Shown here: piece by piece, positions 39,401-51,400 of the stretch
Numbering within the stretch: the stretch's first letter is position 1
Layout of the letters: every line of letters starts with the position of its first letter
Source of the DNA: Arenicola marina
Lineage: Eukaryota > Annelida > Polychaeta > Arenicolidae
Direction: 5' to 3'
Length of the DNA: 64,000 nt
Assembly: GCA_964019135.1 (NCBI GenBank)
Contig: OZ025256.1
Coordinates: 16,871,911 to 16,935,910 of the forward strand
Position numbers and translations under genes: made by a program
Notes under the pieces: model-generated
Seen by the model: the letters and a program-made list of their open reading frames with translations, nothing else
Told to the model about the DNA's origin: nothing
The model's database searches: none

Positions 39401-42400
39401 CAGGGGCATGGGAGGGTGGCGGTCACGGTCTGTGGGCTGTAAGTAACAATCACAGGGGCATGGGAGGGTGGCGGTCACGGTCTGTGGGCTGTAAGTAACA
39501 ATCACAGGGGCATGGGAGGGTGGCGGTCACGGTCTGTGGGCTGTAAGTAACAATCACAGGGGCATGGAGAGGGTGGCGGTCACGGTCTGTGGGCTGTAAG
39601 TAACAATCGCAGGGGCATGGGAGGGTGGCGGTCACGGTCTGTGGGCTGTAAGTAACAATCACAGGGGCATGGGAGGGTGGCGGTCACGGTCTGTGGGCTG
39701 TAAGTAAGAATCACAGGGGCATGGGAGGGTGGCGGTCACGGTCTGTGGGCTGTAAGTAACAATCACAGGGGCATGGGAGGGTGGCGGTCACGGTCTGTGG
39801 GCTGTAAGTAACAATCACAGGGGCATGGGAGGGTGGCGGTCACGGTCTGTGGGCTGTAAGTAACAATCACAGGGGCATGGGAGGGTGGCGGTCACGGTCT
39901 GTGGGCTGTAAGTAACAATCACAGGGGCATGGGAGGGTGGCGGTCACGGTCTGTGGGCTGTAAGTAACAATCACAGGGGCATGGGAGGGTGGCGGTCACG
40001 GTCTGTGGGCTGTAAGTAACAATCACAGGGGCATGGGAGGGTGGCGGTCACGGTCTGTGGGCTGTAAGTAACAATCACAGGGGCATGGAGAGGGTGGCGG
40101 TCACGGTCTGTGGGCTGTAAGTAACAATCACAGGGGCATGGGAGGGTGGCGGTCACGGTCTGTGGGCTGTAAGTAACAATCACAGGGGCATGGGAGGGTG
40201 GCGGTCATGGTCTGTGGGCTGTAAGTAACAATCACAGGGGCATGGGAGGGTGGCGGTCACGGTCTGTGGGCTGTTAGTAACAATCACAGGGGCATGGGAG
40301 GGTGGCGGTCACGGTCTGTGGGCTGCAAGTAACAATCACAGGGGCATGGGAGGGTGGCGGTCACGGTCTGTGGGCTGTAAGTAACAATCACAGGGGCATG
40401 GGAGGGTGGCGGTCACGGTCTGTGGGCTGTAAGTAACAATCACAGGGGCATGGAGAGGGTGGCGGTCACGGTCTGTGGGCTGTAAGTAACAATCACAGGG
40501 GCATGGGAGGGTGGCGGTCACGGTATGTGGGCTGTAAGTAACAATCACAGGGGCATGGGAGGGTGGCGGTCATGGTCTGTGGGCTGTAAGTAACAATCAC
40601 AGGGGCATGGGAGGGTGGCGGTCACGGTCTGTGGGCTGTAAGTAACAATCACAGGGGCATGGGAGGGTGGCGGTCACGGTCTGTGGGCTGTAAGTAACAA
40701 TCACAGGGGCATGGGAGGGTGGCGGTCACGGTCTGTGGGCTGTAAGTAACAATCACAGGGGCATGGGAGGGTGGCGGTCACGGTCTGTGGGCTGTAAGTC
40801 ACAATCACAGGGGCATGGGAGGGTGGCGGTCACGGTCTGTGGGCTGTAAGTAACAATCACAGGGGCATGGGAGGGTGGCGGTCACGGTCTGTGGGCTGTA
40901 AGTAACAATCACAGGGGCATGGGAGGGTGGCGGTCACGGTCTGTAAGTAACAATCACAGGGGCATGGGAGGGTGGCGGTCACGGTCTGTGGGCTGTAAGT
41001 AACAATCACAGGGGCATGGGAGGGTGGCGGTCACGGTCTGTAAGTAACAATCACAGGGGCATGGGAGGGTGGCGGTCACGGTCTGTGGGCTGTAAGTAAC
41101 AATCACAGGGGCATGGGAGGGTGGCGGTCACGGTCTGTAAGTAACAATCACAGGGGCATGGGAGGGTGGCGGTCACGGTCTGTAAGTAACAATCACAGGG
41201 GCATGGGAGGGTGGCGGTCACGGTCTGTGGGCTGTAAGTAACAATCACAGGGGCATGGGAGGGTGGCGGTCACGGTCTGTAAGTAACAATCACAGGGGCA
41301 TGGGAGGGTGGCGGTCACGGTCTGTAAGTAACAATCACAGGGGCATGGGAGGGTGGCGGTCACGGTCTGTGGGCTGTAAGTAACAATCCCAGGGGCATGG
41401 GAGGGTGGCGGTCACGGTCTGTAAGTAACAATCACAGGGGCATGGGAGGGTGGCGGTCACGGTCTGTGGGCTGTAAGTAACAATCCCAGGGGCATGGGAG
41501 GGTGGCGGTCACGGTCTGTAAGTAACAATCACAGGGGCATGGGAGGGTGGCGGTCACGGTCTGTGGGCTGTAAGTAACAATCCCAGGGGCATGGGAGGGT
41601 GGCGGTCACGGTCTGTAAGTAACAATCACAGGGGCATGGGAGGGTGGCGGTCACGGTCTGTGGGCTGTAAGTAACAATCACAGGGGCATGGGAGGGTGGC
41701 GGTCACGGTCTGTGGGCTGTAAGTAACAATCACAGGGGCATGGGAGGGTGGCGGTCACGGTCTGTGGGCTGTAAGTAACAATCACAGGGGCATGGGAGGG
41801 TGGCGGTCACGGTCTGTGGGCTGTAAGTAACAATCACAGGGGCATGGGAGGGTGGCGGTCACGGTCTGTGGGCTGTAAGTAACAATCCCAGGGGCATGGG
41901 AGGGTGGCGGTCACGGTCTGTAAGTAACAATCACAGGGGCATGGGAGGGTGGCGGTCACGGTCTGTAAGTAACAATCCCAGGGGCATGGGAGGGTGGCGG
42001 TCACGGTCTGTGGGCTGTAAGTAACAATCACAGGGGCATGGGAGGGTGGCGGTCACGGTCTGTAAGTAACAATCACAGGGGCATGGGAGGGTGGCGGTCA
42101 CGGTCTGTAAGTAACAATCACAGGGGCATGGGAGGGTGGCGGTCACGGTCTGTAAGTAACAATCACAGGGGCATGGGAGGGTGGCGGTCACGGTCTGTAA
42201 GTAACAATCACAGGGGCATGGGAGGGTGGCGGTCACGGTCTGTAAGTAACAATCACAGGGGCATGGGAGGGTGGCGGTCACGGTCTGTAAGTAACAATCA
42301 CAGGGGCATGGGAGGGTGGCGGTCACGGTCTGTAAGTAACAATCCCAGGGGCATGGGAGGGTGGCGGTCACGGTCTGTAAGTAACAATCACAGGGGCGTG

Positions 42401-45400
42401 GGAGGGTGGCGGTCACGGTCTGTAAGTAACAATCACAGGGGCATGGGAGGGTGGCGGTCACGGTCTGTAAGTAACAATCACAGGGGCATGGGAGGGTGGC
42501 GGTCACGGTCTGTAAGTAACAATCCCAGGGGCATGGGAGGGTGGCGGTCACGGTCTGTGGTCTGTAAGTAACAATCACAGGGGCGTATCGATCGTAATAC
42601 AAAATTTTAAAATTAATCAAAATACTAGTGATAGAAATTATTATATTATACAGATTAAATATTAGTATAAAAAACACAGTATATATTTTTGATACAAATC
42701 CGCTGCAATTATTTATATCTTCTTTAGAAGGAGAAGTGGTGGGTAACAGAACCTTATGACCACTATGTTAAATGGCAGGTAATAAAGGAAGCCACAAAGC
42801 TCTAGGAAACGGAGATATCCATACCATACGTTGGCGCGCCCCAACACAGAAATCAGCGGAGGTCGTTTTATAACAACGCTTCTTCCAATACATCTATGCG
42901 GAGAACAATAACACAGGCATACAACCCCATCCTATCAACAGCCCCCACCCGCCCTCTCCCAACAATACAGGTGGGACTGGCCCTTCCCTAGTTGTCCAAT
43001 GCAAACAAGATAGCTATGGAATTAGATGGTGGTCCACTTTCGGGTACCCAGCCGGCTTAATTTGTTATATCTGGTTACGTCTCGGGATGGGGCACAAAGG
43101 ACCGGAATGGTAGGGGTGGTTGGGGGGGGGGGTCCATTTCTACAGAAGAACTCTATAGAGGCCAGTTTCTATTGATGATACTGGTGACCTAGAACGTGTG
43201 ACGCTCAGTTTAGAGACTAAAAACAACCTGAGTGAACATAGTAAAGTAATCATCAAAAGTAATCGAGATTACGATTACATTGGCAATGTAATACATTGCT
43301 TTTAAAACCAATGTAATCGATTACGACTACTTGGAAAATGTAATCGATTACGATTACTGATTATGATTACCCCATGTCTGGTAACCACCAGAACCAGTAC
43401 ACAATTTAATGCCGCCCTCTGGTTATCCAGTTTGTGAGGTAACAAGTCGCAACAATAGGAGAATATTCCGACGGTAAGACGACGAGATACCGTCTGCTGC
43501 AGACCGGTGGATGGCCATGTACCTTGACAGTGCAGCTTGGCTTCCACCCGCCTCAGAGTGGTCCTGTAGGACTGCAGGTACTCGGCCAGCGCCCCAGCGA
43601 ACGCCTGGTACGTGCGACACGTCGGCAGCGTCGAGTCAGCGTCCGTCGTGACTTCTACGTTCGTCGCGACCTCCACGAACGCCTGCAGCTCCTGTACGGC
43701 GGAAGCGTACAGCGCCATCTGCGTTAAGAGTGTGCGCAGAGATTCCTGAAAGTGTAGACGGCGCGATTAGTGAATGAAGTGACATAGATTGGTATTTTAG
43801 GCCATGTTTGTGCACACAAGGGCTATATTGGATCCAGAAACAACGCCGGACGTTAATGGATGAAATATGGATGCCGAAGGTAAGGCTAGGCCCGAACCCA
43901 GGACCCGTTATGTGCGCTAACGACTACACCAGTGAGCCCCCCCCCCACCTCCCGTTAGTAAAGGAAGTGCCAACTTCCGCTCTTACCGAGGCCCAGATCT
44001 ACTGTTATCATGTATACCTTCAAATAATAGACACAATAGTTGGCACTGTTGCAGAAGGAAACTGGTTGTCATTATGACGATCCAATTTGCATCAATTATA
44101 AGTATCTAATTACTAAATCCTAAAATTATAAGGTTACTCCCGAAATTAGGGTTCCTTTCCACCTTGACCCTTCTCTTTTCTCGCGACATGACCTACAGAG
44201 GCTAAAGCATCATATTTATAAGCAACAAAAAAAGCCTCTGTGTCTTGGGTCGTTATGCGTTATTCTTAAAGCAGTTATTAAACGACGTCCATTTCTTCGT
44301 TACTATGGTAATCACCTGGGCCACATGGCTTAACTGGATGTCCTGTCTGGGTGCGAGGCTCTCTCCCTGCCGCTGGAAGATGAACGACCGCTGTGCACCC
44401 CCCAGCAACCTGAAGTGGGGTGAAACCCCAGTAACTCGGGGGTTACTATCGGGGGGTATTTATCTCTTTGACAAATCTTTTCACTAATTTACGCTCCACA
44501 TATTGTGCTACAATCCTGATAGCTGCTTAGTGAATTCGCCGGCAACAAATGTTATGCTACATTATAGGAAGAAAAATAGTTCGCGACGACGAAAGTAATT
44601 CAATAGCGCGTACGGTACGAAAAGGAATATCATTTTACTTTGGTGAGTTATGTTTTAAGTCGGGACAAGAGACTGCCAATAGTATATACACGTTATCTCA
44701 CTTCAGAAAATTGTATAAGACTATATATTTGGCAGTACAAACGAAAACACTATAATGAACTTAGCCATTTTTGTTTACGAAGCACTCACCTTAAAGAGAG
44801 TCATTTCTAGCATCGCTGCAGCTGGCGTTTTTTATATAGACCTGTATGTCATCTAACTGACTATTGTATCGCAAATTGCATAGTTTATGAACTTAGTCAT
44901 TTTTGTTTACGAAGCATTCAACTTAAAGAGAGTCATTTGTAGCATCGCTGCAGCTGACGTTCGTATATAGACCTGTATGTCATCTAACTGACTAGTGTAT
45001 CGCAAATTGCATAGCTTTAACATGGGAGTTGTGCCCAAAATACTGAATAAGACATATACCATTTACCATACCATACGTTTCACAGCGAACTCGTTCATGC
45101 TGCAGTATGCGACGAGAAGAACAGACCGGTACAGACTGGGACCATAGCTTACCATAACATTTCTCTCATCAAGTGATATTCCGTGAGGTGGTATTTCGGC
45201 GTAGGAACATAGATGGAATTCAATTTGCATTGGTACGCTTCCCTACAAACAATAGATACACAACAGGTGACATGGCATACACAAGAACAAGTAAATTAGC
45301 AATGTTATAATTCATCACTGTAAACATTAAGGGTCAACTTCCCCCCACACCCCCAACACCAACCCACCCAATACACACGCTTACCAGTCGGCCGCGAGAT

Positions 45401-48400
45401 TGCAGGACGGATGCGGCAGTTTGTCTGGAGCGTCATCCCTGACTCCGGTCCAGTACTGAACCATCACGTTATCCCGGAGCCACTCCAGAACGTCGTCCGC
45501 CGCACCGGGACTACCGAGAGCGGAGTCCGGAGAGTCCATACCACCACTCCCTGGATCACCCCAGCCGTCCTCTGACCGCCCAGTGAGGCCGGCACCGCTG
45601 GCGAAGGCGAGTTTCTTATGTGACGTTCTGTCCAGAGTAGAGTCCTCATCTTCATCATCATCTGACCACTGGGAAAGAAAATATCTTTTTCTTATCCCTT
45701 ATATACAATGAACGAATTGGTGTTTTACGGCGCTTTTGTGCACAGAAGGGCGTAAAACGGGGTCAAGGCCCCTCCAGGCACGAATGAAGGATGAACTGAA
45801 GACCAGGTCAGATGTCCGGGTTCGCATTCGAACCCAGGACCCATTGATCTGCGGGCTGGTGCGCTAACCACTACACCAGGGAGGCCCCCAGGACCTATTG
45901 ATCTGCGGTCTAGTACGCTAACCACTACACCAGGGAGGTCCCCAGGACCTATTGATCTGCGGTCTAGTGCGCTAACCACTACACCAGGTAGTCCCCCAGG
46001 ACCTACTGATCTGCGGTCTAGTGCGCTAACCACTACACCAGGTAGTCCCCCAGGACCTATTTATCTGCGGTCTAGTGCGCTAACCACTACACCAGGGAGG
46101 CCCCCAGGACCTATTGATCTGCGGGCTGGTGCGCTAACCACTACACCAGGGAGGCCCCCCGGACCTATTGATCTGCGGTCTAGTGCGCTAACCACTACAC
46201 CAGGGAGGCACCCAGGACCTATTGATCTGCGGTCTAGTGCGCCAACCACTACACCAGGGAGGCCCCCAGGACCTATTGATCTGCGGTCTAGTACGCTAAC
46301 CACTACACCAGGGAGGTCCCCAGGACCTATTGATCTGCGGTCTAGTGCGCTAACCACTACACCAGGTAGTCCCCCAGGACCTACTGATCTGCGGTCTAGT
46401 GCGCTAACCACTACACCAGGTAGTCCCCCAGGACCTATTTATCTGCGGTCTAGTGCGCTAACCACTACACCAGGGAGGCCCCCAGGACCTATTGATCTGC
46501 GGGCTGGTGCGCTAACCACTACACCAGGGAGGCCCCCCGGACCTATTGATCTGCGGTCTAGTGCGCTAACCACTACACCAGGGAGGCACCCAGGACCTAT
46601 TGATCTGCGGTCTAGTGCGCTAACCACTACACCAGTGAGGTCCCCAGGACCTATTGATCTGCGGTCTAGTGCGCTGACCGCTACACCAGGGAGGCCCCAA
46701 GATCCTATTGATCTGCGGTCTAGTGCGCTAACCACTACACCAGGGAGGCCCCCAGGACATATTGATCTGCGGTCTAGTGCGCTAACCACTACACCAGGGA
46801 GGCCCCAACGTCCTATTTATCTGCGGTCTAGTGCGCTAACCACTACACCAGCGAGGCCCCCAAGATCTATTGATCTGCGGTCTAGTGCGCTAACCACTAC
46901 ACCAGGGAGGCCCCCAGGACCTATTGATCTGCGGTCTAGTACGCTAACCACTACACCAGGGAGGCCCCCAGGACCTATTGATCTGCGGTCTAGTACGCTA
47001 ACCACTACACCAGGGAGGCCCCCAGGACCTATTGATCTGCGGTCTAGTACGCTAACCAATACACCAAGGAGGCCCCCCGGACCTATTGATCTGCGGTCTG
47101 GTACGCTAACCACTACACCAGCGAGGCCCCCAGGACCTATTGATCTGCGGTCTGGTACGCTAACCACTACACCAGCGAGGCCCCCAGGACCTATTGATCT
47201 GCGGTCTAGTACGCTAACCACTACACCAGGGAGGCCCCCAGGACCTATTGATCTGCGGTCTAGTACGCTAACCACTACACCAGGGAGGCCCCCAGGACCT
47301 ATTGATCTGCGGTCTAGTACGCTAACCACTACACCAGGGAGGCCCCCAGGACCTATTGCTCTGCGGTCTAGTACGCTAACCCCTACACCAAGGAGGCCCC
47401 CCGGACATATTGATCTGCGGTCTAGTACGCTAACCACTACACCAGGGAGGCCCCCAGGACCTATTGATCTGCGGTCTAGTACGCTAACCACTACACCAGG
47501 GAGGCCCCCAGGACCTATTGATCTGCGGTCTAGTACGCTAACCACTACACCAGGGAGGCCCCCAGGACCTATTGATCTGCGGTCTAGTACGCTAACCACT
47601 ACACCAGGGAGGCCCCCAGGACCTATTGATCTGCGGTCTAGTACGCTAACCACTACACCAGGGTGGCCCCCAGGACATATTGATCTGCGGTCTAGTGCGC
47701 TAACCACTACACCAGGGCGGCCCCCAAGATCTATAGATCTGCGGTCTAGTGCACTAACCACTACACCAGGGAGGCCCCCAGGACCTATTGATCTGCGGTC
47801 TAGTGCGCTAACCACTACACCAGGGAGGCCCCCAGGACCTATTGATCTGCGGTCTAGTACGCTAACCACTACACCAGGGAGGCCCCCCGGACCTATTGAT
47901 CTGCGGTCTAGTGCGCCAACCACTACACCAGGGAGGCCCCCAGGACCTATTGATCTGCGGTCTAGTACGCTAACCACTACACCAGGGAGGCCCCCCGGAC
48001 CTATTGATCTGCGGTCTAGTGCACTAACCACTACACCAGGGAGGCCCCCAGGACCTATTGATCTGCGGTCTAGTACGCTAACCACTACACCAGGGAGGCC
48101 CCCAGGACCTATTGATCTGCGGTCTAGTACGCTAACCACTACACCAGGGAGGCACCCAGGACCTATTGATTTGCGGTCTAGTACGCTAACCACTACACCA
48201 GGGAGGCCCCCAGGACCTATTGATCTGCGGTCTAGTACGCTAACCACTACACCAGGGAGGCCCCCAGGACATATTGATCTGCGGTCTAGTAAGCTAACCA
48301 CTACACCAGGGAGGCCCCCAGGACCTATTGATCTGCGGTCTAGTACGCTAACCACTACACCAGGGAGGCCCCCCTCAGGCTGAGCGGTAGATTAACAGGT

Positions 48401-51400
48401 CGTGGGTATGAACCTGAGCACCCGCATCAGGGGCAAGTCCCATCCAAACTCATTCCATTCTCGCGAGAGGTTTTGTGGCCTACATTCTAACCTTCATGTG
48501 CGGCCTTAAATACCGCTACTTTTTTTCAAATAATAAGGTTAACACAATATCCATCATCACTGATTTTACCTTTTACATACGAGATATGTTGCATGGCATG
48601 TGATCAGTTACAAAAGAAACTATTAGTATCGATGACGTTATGATTGATCCATAAAGTATGGTGTATTTTGAGTGTAAGTAAGTTTATTTCGTATAGGAGG
48701 CCATCAGGCCCATAGTACATACAAGGTTACATAAATATTTCGGTGTAACAGGATATATATAATTTAAGTTTTGTCGTTTGCTTAGTGCAACGCTTCTGCC
48801 TTGTATAAATAAATCGATAAATTCAGTATATCTTTCTTATTGTGGGACTTATTGTGGGACATCACTTTAGCGAACATTTGTGACGAGTTATTCAATCGGT
48901 AGTTCACATCTATATATGATAACTTTTAGCTTTTCATACAATGGGCATTGACAATGTGATGTGAGTGTTTAAATTGTCTAACATTGAACTTGTTAGACAC
49001 TTTTCCTTTACAAAATCGGTATATTCTTCCTCTATAAAATATCTACCAGTAGCCAAGATAAACCCTGGGGACTGCCTACTATTTGTACTCACTGAGGAGT
49101 CCGAGCTGTCTTGTAGCGTTAACTCCTCTTCCTCCAGAAGGTAAGACCTCCAATCAAAGTTTTCCTCTTCTCCTGTAAGCGATCATACATCACATATTAA
49201 GTTTTCCATCGACCCAATAAAAAAAAAAAAATAGTATAAACTACTTGTTTAATCTCTATATTAGGCTGATACATTGAAGAAGTTTATTTCAGTATTCTAG
49301 GTGCAACGTACTTGTTACAAGAACAGTTTACACAACATGTGAACAAAATAAAAGGAGAATATTTCAAAATACTTTCAGTCCTAATTAAGGTATATATATA
49401 CTACTAGTTGCTTCACACTTCTGCATCTGTTGCAGTTTTGGTTAGAATAAAGTTATCTTTATCTTTAGTTATTGCATAGATTTGTACCGATGATATAACC
49501 ATGCAACATCAACCTTGTTTCTCTGTCTTCTTTGGCTCAGTGTAGGTTACATTGGTAGGAGATTCAGCCAAGTTCAGAAGCAATGACAGAATTGCATAGT
49601 GTGTATCCGTCTGAAGAAGAACGTATTTGAATTATAAGAATATTCTTACGCTTTATCTCTATACTTTATAGTTGTCAATGATATATCAGTTTAATTAAGC
49701 TAGAGAATTTGACCCTTGATCATAAGACATAAGATAAATACAGAAGCTGTTGGTTTGAGTTGGTTTAAGTAGAACAGTTTAATTTCGCGCATGTGTGTCA
49801 CATCACTACAAAGAGAAGGGCCAAAGTAGAGAGAATTCATGTTGAAAACTAATTTTTCTGATCGAAAAAGAGAGTTCTTTACACCAGCACAAATACAGAA
49901 ATGACAATGAAATTGGGGATTTGATTACCTTGCCATATTCCTGACTTTCAAATGAAGGTTTCTGCAAAAAGTCATCTACTTTTTCTTTCAAGGCCTTGGC
50001 TTTGTGGTCTTGACAGTGGATGATAAATTTCTGGCAGTATCTGGAGTAACAAATGACAGAAGAAATTAAAGTCAAGGGCAGACGTTTTTATAACAGCATA
50101 CCAATTAAACATTAAAATTATGTTGATTACATTTCAATCATGCATAAAATGAACAGTTTATAAATAAAGCTTAATGTTTAAATTAACTTCAAGTTAAGAA
50201 AAAATTCACTATATCATATCTGTCTTCAAATATATACTCACCCATCAAATGCTCTGCAAACTACATGGCTATTCACATCTAAGAAACGATGATATTTGAA
50301 GTTGGACAGGATATATTGAAGACACAATTCAAAATTTTCATCTTCTTCCTGAAACAAAAATGAATAAAGTAACATCAATACAAACATATCCATGTTGAAT
50401 GAAAATATCACAATAAGAAATATTAAAGGGATCTAGTGACTCATGCATTATTTGATTCCTTCTATTTTATAACATTTTCTCTAGGAACAAAATTGTGCAC
50501 CATATATGTTTGGCTTATTAATTATTCAGTTTCCACAACATTTAAGATTAAACAACAAAGTTCATTAGCAGTAATACTTTTTATTATCCAATTACTTTTT
50601 GCCATGTTTAAATGGTTTAACAGCGGGTAAGTATGTTTACTTTAGTGGTTTCAAGGAATGATGAATGACTTCATACCACTTCAATTGGGACAAGAATGTT
50701 ACACAACAACCATGACCAAGGTATTTCTGTTTCACACCTGATATACCGGTAGCTAGTAAATGAATAGGTTGTTTTCATCATGACCAATGCAGCCAGTGAC
50801 ATATTTGACCCTACCCCTAGTACATTCACTTGAAAAGCCTTCATCATATTCATCAGGGACTGTATTCATAAATTACACAGGCTATGCTAATCTTGGTGTG
50901 CTTGCTCTAGAGCAATTCATTTTAATTCGCCACTGTGGCTAAACACCTTCAATTTTTTTAACCACACACAGATCCTATTAGCCACATATATGTTGTATTT
51001 TTCCCCTCTGCACCACTGCAGGCAATCAATTTCGCGAAATCACGTTTTGATCGTTGATCGAAAACCAGGCCATTTATTTTGTTTTTGCCAATGTGGCGAC
51101 ATGTGTGGACCAGTCTTGCGCCACATATAATTGGCTTTCGCCATTGGCGATATTGCGGCGAAAGGTTAGAACGCACCCAGCTAGCAAAATTAGTACTGAG
51201 TAAACCATTTGCCAAGTGATTATTGGTTTCAAAATTCATAAGTATTTAACCAACTTTCAACATTTATTTATAAATATTAATGCATATGTTCCTACCAGTT
51301 GCCTTAATTTATTAATGTAGACAAAGTCTATATGAACTTTTATTTCTTTTTTAGGTTCCAGGTTATATCAGGCAGATATATATACCATAATTTCTAGGGT

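Noticed and set aside
25704-42586. CRISPR-like array
   Set aside because: Repeats are directly tandem without unique spacers, the genome is eukaryotic, and no cas genes are present.
46635-48383. 582-codon plus-strand frame with an 18-residue RPPGPIDLRSSTLTTTPG-type repeat, resembling a structural repeat protein
   Set aside because: It is antisense to a 54-bp tRNA-SINE-derived array; the opposite strand is open for 512 codons too. No promoter, signal peptide or unique flanking domain.
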